From Gp6-AA40 sp036802945 (GTDB lineage Bacteria > Acidobacteriota > Vicinamibacteria > Vicinamibacterales > UBA2999), in assembly GCA_036802945.1 (NCBI GenBank), contig DAIRVG010000001.1:124001-188000 (forward strand): DNA of 64,000 bases. Direction: 5' to 3'. The position numbers and the translations under genes were made by a program. The notes under the pieces are model-generated. The model was not told the origin of the DNA, ran no database searches, and saw only the letters and a list, made by a program, of their open reading frames with translations. Shown here in pieces: positions 9,402 through 17,169 of this stretch (positions are counted from its first letter, which is position 1; every line of letters begins with the position of its first letter).

Positions 9402-10603
9402 CCGTTCACACGACGATTCCGGTGGCGCGTCCCTGGATGGACGATCGTGAAGCCGAGGCGGCGCGCCGTGCCATCCTGTCCGGCTGGGTCACGCAAGGGC
9501 CAGAGGTTGCCGCCTTCGAGCGCGAGTTTGCCGCCGCGGTCGACGCCGATCACGCGTGTGCCGTCTCCAGCTGCACGACGGCCCTCCATCTGGCGCTGCT
9601 GTCGCTGGGCGTGGGCGCCGGTGACGAGGTCATCACCGTCAGCCACTCGTTCATTGCCACCACGAACGCGATCCGTTACTGCGGCGCCACGCCAGTGTTT
9701 GTCGACGTCGAGCTGGCGACGTTCAACATCGATCCCGCGCTGGTCGAGGCGGCAATTTCTCCCCGCACGAAGGCGATCCTGGCCGTTCACCAACTCGGAT
9801 TGCCGTGCGATCTCGCGGCGCTGATCTCGATCGCGAAGCGTCGCGGAGTGCCGGTTGTCGAGGACGCCGCCTGCGCGATCGGCAGCGAGATCAACTGGCA
9901 GGGCGAGTGGGAGCGGATCGGCAGGCCGCGCGGCGACGTCGCGTGCTTCTCGTTCCATCCTCGCAAGCTGCTCTCGACCGGCGACGGCGGCATGCTGACG
10001 ACGAGCAACCCCGAGCTCGATCGCACATTCCGACTCCTGCGGCAGCACGGCATGAGCGTCCCGGATGCCGTTCGGCACGCGTCGGACCAGGTGATCTTCG
10101 AGGGGTATCCGGTGGTCGGCTACAACTACCGGATGACGGACATTCAGGGGGCCATAGGCCGCGAACAGCTTCAGCGGCTCCCGGCGATCGTGGCAAGGCG
10201 ACGTGAGCTTGCCGCCCGCTACGAGCAGCGCCTGCGGTCGATCGACGGCATCATCGTCCCGCGCGAGCCGCAGTGGGCACGCACCAACTGGCAGAGTTAT
10301 GCGGTGCGCGTCGGCGCGTGGATCGACCAGCGCACCGTGATGCAGCGGATGCTTGATGCCGGCATCGCCACCCGCAGGGGCGCTATGAACGTCCACCGGG
10401 AAGCGTCGTATCCACCGGGCACCTGGTATTGCGGCGTATCGATCGCTGCCTGTGAATGCGGAGGCCCTGGCGGCTGCGCCTGCCTGCGCCACGGCGAAGA
10501 AGCGCAGGAAACGGCGATCGTCCTGCCGCTCTACCATCAATTGACCGAGGCGGATCAGGATAGGGTGATCACGACGCTGGAAACGACCATTCGTGGTTTG
10601 TGA
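9398..10603 (+). CDS. DegT/DnrJ/EryC1 aminotransferase with Cys-rich insert
   Basis: 401 residues, GTG start in the GTGA overlap with the epimerase gene. The family marks are all seen: PVARPWMDDREAEAA start, SSCTTALHLAL loop, EDAACAIGSE, and CFSFHPRKLLSTGDGGM with the PLP lysine. It likely aminates the 4-keto sugar made by the preceding SDR (LegC/PseC/perosamine-synthase-like step). Unusual is a cysteine-rich stretch near the C-terminus, Cys345, 352, 354, 360 and 362, with two CxC pairs, placed just before the conserved LPLYHQLT segment. Most DegT enzymes have no cysteines there. Confidence 0.83.
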   Translation: MTVHTTIPVARPWMDDREAEAARRAILSGWVTQGPEVAAFEREFAAAVDADHACAVSSCTTALHLALLSLGVGAGDEVITVSHSFIATTNAIRYCGATPVFVDVELATFNIDPALVEAAISPRTKAILAVHQLGLPCDLAALISIAKRRGVPVVEDAACAIGSEINWQGEWERIGRPRGDVACFSFHPRKLLSTGDGGMLTTSNPELDRTFRLLRQHGMSVPDAVRHASDQVIFEGYPVVGYNYRMTDIQGAIGREQLQRLPAIVARRRELAARYEQRLRSIDGIIVPREPQWARTNWQSYAVRVGAWIDQRTVMQRMLDAGIATRRGAMNVHREASYPPGTWYCGVSIAACECGGPGGCACLRHGEEAQETAIVLPLYHQLTEADQDRVITTLETTIRGL

Positions 10604-10650
10604 TTCGTGATTGGCGATTCCAATCACCATTCACCGATCGCTAATCGCTC
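10590..10650. repeat. degenerate ATTGGCG-type tandem/inverted repeat
   Basis: The gap before the next glycosyltransferase is built of short GATT/AATC words. The run ATTCGTGATTGGCGATT pairs imperfectly (13 of 17) with AATCACCATTCACCGAT after a 2-base turn. It is one of a set of word-like hairpins in this window. Confidence 0.6.
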
Positions 10651-10656
10651 ATCCTC

Positions 10657-11589
10657 ATGCTCTCCATCCTGACTCCCGCGTTCAACGAGGCGACCAATCT
10701 GCCGGCGCTGTACGCCCGCCTCGTCGAGACGATGGGCGCGATCGGCGGCGAGTGGGAGTGGATCATCGTCGATGATCACTCGCGCGACGAAACATTCGCG
10801 GTGATCGAAGGCCTCACATTGCGCGATGCGCGTGTGCGCGGGCTCAGGCTTGCACGCAACTCGGGCTCACACGTCGCGATTACGTGCGGGCTCCATCACG
10901 TGGATGGGGCCGCCGCGGTCATGATGGCGGCGGATCTCCAGGACCCGCCGGAGACGCTTACGGCGATGCTCGACAAGTGGCGCAGGGGGGCGCAGGTGGT
11001 GTGGGCAGTCCGTCGCGCACAGCCGGGCCGGAAGTCGCACGCGGGATTCGCCGCGTTCTACTACTGGATCATGAGGCACGTGGTCGGCATGAAGGAGATG
11101 CCGGCGCGCGGCGCCGACTTCTTCCTCATCGATCGCGCGGTGATCGAGGCGTTCCGCCGATTCCCGGAGCGCAACGTCAGCGTGCTCGCGCTCATCACGT
11201 GGCTCGGCTTCCGCCAGGACTCCGTCGAGTACGACAAACAGCCGCGGGCGGCGGGACAGTCAGGATGGACCCTGGCGCGAAAGATCACGCTTGTCATCGA
11301 TTCAGTGACGTCGTTCTCCGACTTTCCGATCCGGCTCTGTGCGTACGGCGGCGCCTCGCTCATCGCGATCGCGCTGGTCATCCTGATCGTGTCGCTCATC
11401 CTTCTTCCGACCCTGCTCGCAGGTCTGCTGTTCGTGCTGTCGGTGCTCATCGGACTGGCAGGGCTTCAGCTGCTGGCGCTGGGGATCGTCGGCGAGTACG
11501 TGTGGCGCGCGCTCGATGAGGCACGGCGACGCCCAGCGTATCTGATCGAAGCGGTCGCGGGCCAGCCAGAACCCGCCAAGCTGCAGTAG
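10657..11589 (+). CDS. GT2 polyprenyl-phosphate sugar transferase, DPMS/GtrB-like
   Basis: 310 residues. GT-A fold of family 2: the N-terminus SILTPAFNEATNLPALY, the IIVDDHSRDETF nucleotide site and AADLQDPPETL, the DLQDPP metal motif typical of dolichyl/undecaprenyl-phosphate mannosyl- or glucosyltransferases (GtrB, ArnC, DPM1). Two C-terminal membrane helices (residues about 225-250 and 255-285) match GtrB/ArnC architecture. It would load a sugar onto undecaprenyl phosphate at the inner membrane face, providing donors for GT-C enzymes such as 1961-3673. A word-like repeat lies directly upstream. Confidence 0.85.
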   Translation: MLSILTPAFNEATNLPALYARLVETMGAIGGEWEWIIVDDHSRDETFAVIEGLTLRDARVRGLRLARNSGSHVAITCGLHHVDGAAAVMMAADLQDPPETLTAMLDKWRRGAQVVWAVRRAQPGRKSHAGFAAFYYWIMRHVVGMKEMPARGADFFLIDRAVIEAFRRFPERNVSVLALITWLGFRQDSVEYDKQPRAAGQSGWTLARKITLVIDSVTSFSDFPIRLCAYGGASLIAIALVILIVSLILLPTLLAGLLFVLSVLIGLAGLQLLALGIVGEYVWRALDEARRRPAYLIEAVAGQPEPAKLQ

Positions 11590-11712
11590 AATGACGACTT
11601 CCGTTCGCCCGCACGGCTGGGCTCGAGCGGGTTTCCCTCAACTTGACGCTCTGACTGGCGACAGGAGCCGAGGTTTTGCCAAGGTTCGGTCCCTGAGCCC
11701 TGAGGCCTGTTT

Positions 11713-12636
11713 TTGATCGACTGTATCGCCGGGTATCACCTGAATCCATGGACGTGCGGCATCGCGAAGTTCAACGCGATTCTCGCGCGGCGTCTCGATG
11801 TGCCCGTCGTCGGGATCGGCACGGTGGACCTGAACGGTTACAAGCGACCACTCTTGTCGCTGAAGATGTCCGAGTTCTCGGCGGAACATGCGCTTGCGCT
11901 CGATACGTGGATTGATCGTCACGCCGGCGAGTTCGAGCTCTTCCTGCACGCGTTCGACAACAGTGCGCTCGAGAAGCGGATGCTGGCGGCGGCGGCCAGG
12001 GTCTGCTGCGGAAATCGCGAGCTGTCCGAACAGCTGAAGCCGGCGCGTCCCGATATCGTCGAGCTATTCTGCCCGGGAACGCTGCTCAATCCAGAGCGTT
12101 TCGACAGGACCGAGCTGTCCGTGTTCACCTTCGGCATGGCGCACAAGATTCGCGTGCCCCTCTATCGGCGGCTCCGGGATCTGCTGGACGCAACGGGCAA
12201 GACCTACTCGGTCTACGTCTCGACGGCGCTTCACGAGAACACGAGCTTTGACGATTCGTTCGTCGTCCGGTTCGAGGAGCTGCAGTCGATTTTCAACCGG
12301 CAGGTATATTTCATGGGCTACCTGTCGGACACGGCGGTCTTCAATCATCTGGTCGACTGCACATTCGTCGCGGCATTCTTCGAGAAGGGGTTGCGCGCGA
12401 ACAACACCACGGTTAACGCGGCGATGGAAGTCGGGTGCGCCGTCGTTACGAACCTCGACGATCACTCGCCCGAGGGCCTCGTCCACATGAGGAACGTGAT
12501 CGACATCAACCGGTGCGATCGCCTGCCAGAGGCGGCGGAGGCGGAAACAATTGGCCGCGCGGCGCGCGAGATCGCGCACGCGGACTACGGGTGGGACCAG
12601 CTCGTCGCGCAGCTGCGTCCCGTCGTTCAGATATAG
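11713..12636 (+). CDS. GT-B glycosyltransferase-like protein
   Basis: 307 residues, TTG start proposed; no clear ribosome site, so the start is uncertain. CIAGYHLNPWTCGIAKFNAILA resembles the first glycine loop of GT4-type enzymes, which usually reads GIxxYN. The C-terminal half has NNTTVNAAMEVGCAVVTNLDDHSPEGL, like the donor-binding end of GT-B proteins with a conserved Glu. There is no full EX7E motif. It stands alone between a 123-base gap and the palindromic repeats before the NeuB-like gene. Probably a transferase of the same glycan; its sugar is unknown. Confidence 0.6.
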   Translation: MIDCIAGYHLNPWTCGIAKFNAILARRLDVPVVGIGTVDLNGYKRPLLSLKMSEFSAEHALALDTWIDRHAGEFELFLHAFDNSALEKRMLAAAARVCCGNRELSEQLKPARPDIVELFCPGTLLNPERFDRTELSVFTFGMAHKIRVPLYRRLRDLLDATGKTYSVYVSTALHENTSFDDSFVVRFEELQSIFNRQVYFMGYLSDTAVFNHLVDCTFVAAFFEKGLRANNTTVNAAMEVGCAVVTNLDDHSPEGLVHMRNVIDINRCDRLPEAAEAETIGRAAREIAHADYGWDQLVAQLRPVVQI

Positions 12637-12691
12637 GCGGGGCGCAAAGCCCCCGCCCTACATGTGTAGGGCGCCCCTTTACGGGGGCGCC
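12636..12691. repeat. two adjacent GC-rich palindromes (TAGGG...CCCTA family)
   Basis: Two stem-loops in tandem: GGCGGGG (12636-12642) with CCCCGCC (12651-12657), and GGCGCCCC (12670-12677) with GGGGCGCC (12684-12691), the second with a TTTACG loop. The block has the TAGGGC/GCCCTA edges seen in the related elements at 38140 and 60423. It ends 16 bases before the neuB-like start and could terminate or attenuate the transcript. Confidence 0.65.
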
Positions 12692-12707
12692 GTGGGGAGA
12701 CACGCCA

Positions 12708-13784
12708 TTGGCAGGGACTATCAGAATCGGCACCCACGAGATCGGCGACCACACCAAGTGCTATGTGATTGCCGAAATCGGCCACAACCACCAGGGCAGC
12801 CTCGAGAAGGCCCGAGAGCTGTTCCGCGAGGCGAAGCTGGCCGGCGCCAACGCGGTCAAGCTGCAGAAGCGCGATAACCGTGGCCTCTACACGCGAGCGG
12901 CGTACAACAAGCCGTACGACAACGAAAACAGCTTCGGGTCGACCTACGGCGAGCACCGCGAGTTCCTCGAGTTCGGCCTCAAGGAGTACCGCGCGCTGCA
13001 GGCGTACGCGCGCGAGCTCGATGTCGATTTCTTCTCGACCGCGTTCGATGTCGCCAGCGCCGATTTCCTGCGGCAGCTGGACGTCCCCGCCTACAAGATC
13101 GCGTCCGGCGATCTCAAGAGCACGCCGCTGCTGAAGCATGTCGCGAGGTTTGGCAAGCCGATGGTCATCTCCACCGGCGGCGCCGTGATCGAGGACGTGC
13201 AGCGCGCGTACGACACGATCATGCCAGTCAATCCGCAGCTGGCCATCCTGCAGTGCACCGCCGGGTATCCGGCAGCGTTCGAGGAGCTCGACCTGCGCGT
13301 CATCGACACGTACCGCGCGCGGTTCCCGGGCGCGGCGATCGGCTTCTCCAGCCACGACAACGGCATTGCGATGCCGGTGGCCGCTTACATGCTCGGCGCG
13401 CGTATTGTCGAGAAACACTTCACGCTGAATCGTGCGATGAAGGGGACCGACCACGCGTTCTCCCTCGAGCCGGTCGGCTTGCGCAAGATGGTGCGCGACC
13501 TCGATCGCACGTACAAGGCGCTTGGCAATGGCATGAAGAAGATTTTCGACAGCGAGAAGGCGCCAATCATCAAGATGGGCAAGAGCCTCGTCGTCGCGCG
13601 CGATCTTCCGGCCGGCCACGTGATTGGCGCGAATGACATCGTGATGAAGTCGCCCGCTGGCGGCATTCCACCGTACGAGTTGAACAAGGTGATCGGCCGC
13701 GTGACGCTCAAGCCGCTGATGCAGGACGATTTCCTCACCTTCGAGGTGCTGAGCAAGCCCGACGCCGAGCTCGCCCGCTCGTGA
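12708..13784 (+). CDS. NeuB-family ulosonic/sialic acid synthase
   Basis: 358 residues from TTG at 12708, with GGGGAGA seven bases upstream; the frame is open from 12435 but that part overlaps the previous gene. NeuB TIM-barrel features: CYVIAEIGHNHQGSLEKA, AGANAVKLQKRD, FFSTAFDVASADFL, YKIASGDLKSTPLL, ISTGGAVIED, LQCTAGYPA, GFSSHDNG, VEKHFTLNRAMKGTDHAFSL. From about residue 290 a SAF (antifreeze-like) domain, KSLVVARDLPAGHVIGANDIV, is present as in NeuB, LegI and PseI. The reaction is condensation of phosphoenolpyruvate with an aldose to a 3-deoxy-ulosonic acid. Which aldose is unknown; no NeuC-type epimerase is found in the window. Confidence 0.87.
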   Translation: MAGTIRIGTHEIGDHTKCYVIAEIGHNHQGSLEKARELFREAKLAGANAVKLQKRDNRGLYTRAAYNKPYDNENSFGSTYGEHREFLEFGLKEYRALQAYARELDVDFFSTAFDVASADFLRQLDVPAYKIASGDLKSTPLLKHVARFGKPMVISTGGAVIEDVQRAYDTIMPVNPQLAILQCTAGYPAAFEELDLRVIDTYRARFPGAAIGFSSHDNGIAMPVAAYMLGARIVEKHFTLNRAMKGTDHAFSLEPVGLRKMVRDLDRTYKALGNGMKKIFDSEKAPIIKMGKSLVVARDLPAGHVIGANDIVMKSPAGGIPPYELNKVIGRVTLKPLMQDDFLTFEVLSKPDAELARS

Positions 13785-14590
13785 GCGGACGCTTCAGCCT
13801 CGATCACCAGATCGCAGTCGTCACCGGTGCGTGCGGCAGGCTTGGACCCATATGGGTCGAGGCGCTGCTCGACGCCGGTGCCCGCGTTGCGGCGCTTGAA
13901 TTACCGGGCGCCCCGGTCTCGGCGGCGTTCCTCGCGCTCGCGGAACGGTCGCCGCTCACGCTCGAGCGGTTCGATTGCGACATTACCAGGCGCGAGTCGA
14001 TTGAACGCGCGGCGGCGGCCGTGGCAAGCCGCATGGGCGCCGCCAGCGTGCTCGTCAACAACGCTGGCGTCGATCAGCCGCCCGACGCGGGCGGCAATCG
14101 ATCGATCATCGACGATCTTCCAATCGAACAATTCCGGAAGATGATAGAGGTCAACCTCCTCGGCACCTTCCAGGTGACCCAGGTGTTTGGCGGACAGATG
14201 GCGGCGCGCGGACACGGCTCGATCATCAACATCGGCTCGCTGTACGCATCGGTGTCGCCCGATCAGCGGTTCTACGATCACCTGCCCGGGGATGCGCCGT
14301 TTCTCAAGTCGCCGGCCTACGGCGCATCGAAGGCGGCGGTGGTCAATATGACGAAATACTTTTCGACGCTGTGGGGCCGGCAGGGGATTCGCGTGAACAC
14401 GTTGTCTCCCGGCGGCGTACTGGGCGGCCAGGACGACCAGTTCAGGTCGAAGTACGGCGCGCGGGTGCCGCTCGGGCGGATGGCGCAGGCGGACGATCTG
14501 AAAGGGCCTCTCGTGTTCCTCGCTTCGCCTGCGTCATCGTACGTCACGGGTCACGAGCTTCGCGTCGACGGAGGCTTCACGGCGTGGTGA
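13781..14590 (+). CDS. short-chain dehydrogenase/reductase, PtmA-like
   Basis: 269 residues, GTG start in a GTGA overlap with the NeuB-like gene, so the two are coupled. Classical SDR: TGACGRLGPIWVEAL cofactor loop, NNAGV, INIGSLYAS with catalytic Ser, YGASKAAVV (YxxxK), and the C-terminal TGHELRVDGGFTAW. SDRs of this kind (PtmA of Campylobacter) accompany nonulosonic acid genes. Here it could reduce or oxidise the sugar precursor of the synthase. NAD versus NADP preference cannot be told. Confidence 0.82.
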   Translation: MSGRFSLDHQIAVVTGACGRLGPIWVEALLDAGARVAALELPGAPVSAAFLALAERSPLTLERFDCDITRRESIERAAAAVASRMGAASVLVNNAGVDQPPDAGGNRSIIDDLPIEQFRKMIEVNLLGTFQVTQVFGGQMAARGHGSIINIGSLYASVSPDQRFYDHLPGDAPFLKSPAYGASKAAVVNMTKYFSTLWGRQGIRVNTLSPGGVLGGQDDQFRSKYGARVPLGRMAQADDLKGPLVFLASPASSYVTGHELRVDGGFTAW

Positions 14591-14599
14591 ATCCGAATG

Positions 14600-14650
14600 T
14601 CTGTCGGGTTTGCTTGGGTTTTGGGTTTTGGGATTTGGGTTTTGGGGTTT
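14600..14650. repeat. TTTGGG(T/A) tandem repeat before aldehyde dehydrogenase
   Basis: A 45-base run of TTTGGGT/TTTGGGA words with no C except one CTT. It has no pairing arm nearby. Its last TTGGGG lies about 8 bases before the ATG of the aldehyde dehydrogenase and can serve as the ribosome-binding site. The frame also remains open through it, so a TTG at 14610 would add a peptide rich in Phe, Trp and Gly. Confidence 0.6.
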
Positions 14651-14654
14651 GACG

Positions 14655-16160
14655 ATGATCACGACTTCAGCGTCAAGGAGTAGCTCGATCGACCTGTCGT
14701 CCATCCCAGCCACAATCTCGAATCAGATCGGTAGCGACGAGATGCCGTCTGTGGACGGACGCACGTTCCGCAAGATGGATCCGGCGACCGGCCGAGCGCT
14801 GTGCGAGGTTGCGCGATCCACCGCCGCGGACGTGGAGCTCGCGGTCACGAAGGCGAAGGCGGCGCAGCCGGCGTGGGCCGCGCTGACGGTGGTCAAGCGC
14901 GGAGACATCCTGCGGCAGATTGCGCTGCTGATGCGCGAGCACCGCGACGCGATCGCGGCGCTCGTCGCAATGGAAACCGGCAAGTCCAGAAAGGACGCGC
15001 TGGGTGAGACCGACGCCGCGATCGAGATGGGCTTCTTTGTCGCCGGCGAAGGCCGCCGCTTCTACGGCCAGACGACAACCAGCGCGGTGCCGAACAAGTC
15101 CGCAATGGTTGTTCGCCAGCCGCTTGGCGTCGCGGGCCTCATCATTGCGGCGAACACGCCGATCGCCAATGTGGCCTGGAAGGCGTTCCCCGCCCTGCTG
15201 TGCGGCAATGCGGCGATTCTGAAGGCGGCCGAGGATACGCCGCTCTCAGCGTGGGCGTTCGGGATCCTCGCGCGCGAGGCAGGGGTTCCCGACGGCGTCT
15301 ACACGACGCTTCACGGATTCGGTGAGGAGGCGGGTGCGCCGCTCGTCCAGCATCCCGAGGTGTCGGTCATCAGCTTCACCGGCTCGTGCGAGGTCGGCCG
15401 CTGGATCGCCGAGACTGCGGGCCGTCGGCTTGCGAAGGTCTGCCTCGAGCTCGGCGGCAAGAATCCGTTGATTGTTTGTGATGATGCGGATTTGCAGAAT
15501 GCCGTGACGTGGACCGTGGGATCGGCGTTCAGCAACGCCGGTCAGCGGTGCGCGGCCGGGAGTCGCATCATCGTGTTCGACGCCGTGTACGACCAGTTCA
15601 AGTCGATGCTCGTCGAAGCCACCAGGAAGCTGAAGGTGGGGACGGGCGACACCGATGACTACGGACCGGTCATCAACCAGGAGCAGATGACCAACATGCT
15701 TGCGGCCGTGGAGCGCGCGAAGCAGTCGGGGGCGGCAGTGCTCACCGGCGGCGAGCGGTTGACGGGCACGAGCTACGGGGACGGCTACTTCGTCGCGCCG
15801 ACAATCGTGGAGCATGTCGGGCCGAACGATGACATCACGCGCAGCGAGCTGTTCGGGCCGATCACCTGTCTCTACCGGGTCAAGGATTTCGAGGAGGCGA
15901 TTACGCTGGCCAACGACTCGCCCTTCGGCCTGACGGCCTCGATTCACACGCAGAACATCAACCGGGCCATGACGTTCATCGGCCGGATCCAGTCGGGCGT
16001 GGCTGTCGTGAATGGCGGTACCTATGGCAGCGAACCACACCTGCCGTTCGGCGGCCTTCGTCACTCGGGCAACGGCTGGCGCGAGGCGGGGACGCAGGCG
16101 CTCGACGTGTACTCGGATCTCAAGACCGTTTACATCAATCACAATCCGCAGGCTGTATGA
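14655..16160 (+). CDS. NAD(P)-dependent aldehyde dehydrogenase
   Basis: 501 residues from ATG 14655. ALDH superfamily: oxyanion Asn in AANTPIANVAWK, cofactor lysine AAILKAAED, FTGSCEVGRWI, catalytic Glu265 in LELGGKN and nucleophile Cys299 in NAGQRCAAGSR; LFGPITCLYRV and LPFGGLRHSGNGWR follow. Closest in look to the vanillin/succinate-semialdehyde and aldonic-acid group. It sits between the PtmA-like SDR and the CMP-sugar synthetase, suggesting oxidation of a sugar aldehyde or a shunt of the ulosonate pathway; a general aldehyde role cannot be ruled out. An upstream TTG (14610) would add a repeat-encoded 15-residue extension and is considered unlikely. Confidence 0.85.
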   Translation: MITTSASRSSSIDLSSIPATISNQIGSDEMPSVDGRTFRKMDPATGRALCEVARSTAADVELAVTKAKAAQPAWAALTVVKRGDILRQIALLMREHRDAIAALVAMETGKSRKDALGETDAAIEMGFFVAGEGRRFYGQTTTSAVPNKSAMVVRQPLGVAGLIIAANTPIANVAWKAFPALLCGNAAILKAAEDTPLSAWAFGILAREAGVPDGVYTTLHGFGEEAGAPLVQHPEVSVISFTGSCEVGRWIAETAGRRLAKVCLELGGKNPLIVCDDADLQNAVTWTVGSAFSNAGQRCAAGSRIIVFDAVYDQFKSMLVEATRKLKVGTGDTDDYGPVINQEQMTNMLAAVERAKQSGAAVLTGGERLTGTSYGDGYFVAPTIVEHVGPNDDITRSELFGPITCLYRVKDFEEAITLANDSPFGLTASIHTQNINRAMTFIGRIQSGVAVVNGGTYGSEPHLPFGGLRHSGNGWREAGTQALDVYSDLKTVYINHNPQAV

Positions 16161-16194
16161 CGCCTTCACACTTCGTGGTTCTCGCTTCTCTGTG

Positions 16195-16280
16195 TGTTCA
16201 TGTTCGGTTCAGCGTTCGCGGTTCCTGGTTCCGCGTTCGCTTCGAACAATGAACGTCGAACCGCGAACCGAACATGAACA
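16195..16280. repeat. GTTC-word hairpin upstream of CMP-sugar synthetase gene
   Basis: Left arm 16195-16224 (TGTTCATGTTCGGTTC then TTCGCGGTTC) pairs with 16258-16280, whose complement reads TGTTCATGTTCGGTTC plus GCGGTTC; the left arm has a 7-base extra copy of the word. The loop holds further TTCC/TTCG words. It may fold in RNA as a long imperfect stem. Confidence 0.75.
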
Positions 16281-16305
16281 CGAACTGAGCACGTAGAAGG
16301 CAGAA

Positions 16306-17079
16306 GTGCGAACACCACGATCTCCGAGCGCCGTCGCCCTTGTCCCCGCACGACGAGGTTCCAAGCGGATCCCCGGAAAGAACGTCCGTCTGCTGCAAGG
16401 TCATCCGATGCTGGCGTACACGATCGCGCCAGCCATCGAGAGCGGCGTGTTCGACGCAGTGATAGTGTCAACCGACTCCGACGAGACCGCGGCGATCGCG
16501 CGCCACTATGGCGCCGAAGTGCCGTTTCTGAGGCCGGAGGAGTTTGCAGGCGACAGGTCGCCGGACATCGAGTGGGTGCAGTACACGCTCGGAGAGCTGA
16601 AGCGCCGAGGCCGCAGCTGGGATTGTTTCTCGCTGCTCCGACCGACGAGTCCGTTTCGCACCGCGGACACGATCCGCCGGGCTTGGGAACGCTTTACGGC
16701 GCAGGACAGCGTGGATTCGCTGCGCGCCGTCGAGAAATGCGGGCAGCATCCCGCCAAGATGTGGGTTGTGCAGGGCGATCGGATGGTTCCACTGCTACAG
16801 CCGTCGGATCCGGCCGCGCCGCCGTGGCACAGCATGCCGTACCAGGCGCTGCCGCCGATTTATGTGCAGAATGCGTCACTGGAGATCGCTTGGACGCGTG
16901 TCGTCTCGGAGAAACGGACGATCGCCGGCGACGTGCTGGTGCCGTTCATCACGCAAGGCTACGAGGGGTTCGATGTCAACGACCCGCACGACTGGATGAT
17001 TGCCGAGCGCCTGCTCGTGGATGGCACGGTCACGTTACCGCGCGTCGCGCAGGAGCCGTACGGCGCGGTGCGAGCGTGA
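16306..17079 (+). CDS. CMP-sugar (CMP-ulosonate) cytidylyltransferase, NeuA-like
   Basis: 257 residues, GTG start. The N-terminal ALVPARRGSKRIPGKNVRLL matches the nucleotide-binding loop of the NeuA/KdsB/PseF cytidylyltransferases. VSTDSDETAAIARHYGAEV and LLRPTSPFRTADTI are the next conserved blocks, and an Asp near the C-terminus (FDVNDPHDW) fits the metal ligand position. It would activate the product of the NeuB-like synthase as a CMP-sugar. Both flanking gaps carry word-like hairpins (16195-16280, 17099-17141), so the gene may be an independently regulated segment of the operon. Confidence 0.85.
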   Translation: MRTPRSPSAVALVPARRGSKRIPGKNVRLLQGHPMLAYTIAPAIESGVFDAVIVSTDSDETAAIARHYGAEVPFLRPEEFAGDRSPDIEWVQYTLGELKRRGRSWDCFSLLRPTSPFRTADTIRRAWERFTAQDSVDSLRAVEKCGQHPAKMWVVQGDRMVPLLQPSDPAAPPWHSMPYQALPPIYVQNASLEIAWTRVVSEKRTIAGDVLVPFITQGYEGFDVNDPHDWMIAERLLVDGTVTLPRVAQEPYGAVRA

Positions 17080-17098
17080 CAACTCCCAACCTCCAACG

Positions 17099-17141
17099 CC
17101 CAACTCCCAAGAAGCCTCGCTTCGGGGCCTTGGGAGTTGGG
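17099..17141. repeat. CCCAACTCCCAAG hairpin before transketolase
   Basis: A perfect 13-bp stem, CCCAACTCCCAAG (17099-17111) with CTTGGGAGTTGGG (17129-17141). Inside it GCCTCG pairs with CGGGGC around a CTT turn. Further AACTCCC and TTTGGG words flank it from 17080 to 17160. No U-run follows, so a classical terminator is not evident. Confidence 0.8.
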
Positions 17142-17169
17142 ATTTGGGTCTTGGGAATTGAATTGACGA

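Noticed and set aside
12636..12691. Rho-independent terminators
   Set aside because: Strong stems but no U-run after them on either strand.
12708..17079. Classical legionaminic or pseudaminic acid operon
   Set aside because: No hydrolysing 2-epimerase (NeuC/LegG) or PseG nucleotidase and no second acetyltransferase in the block; only synthase and CMP transferase match.
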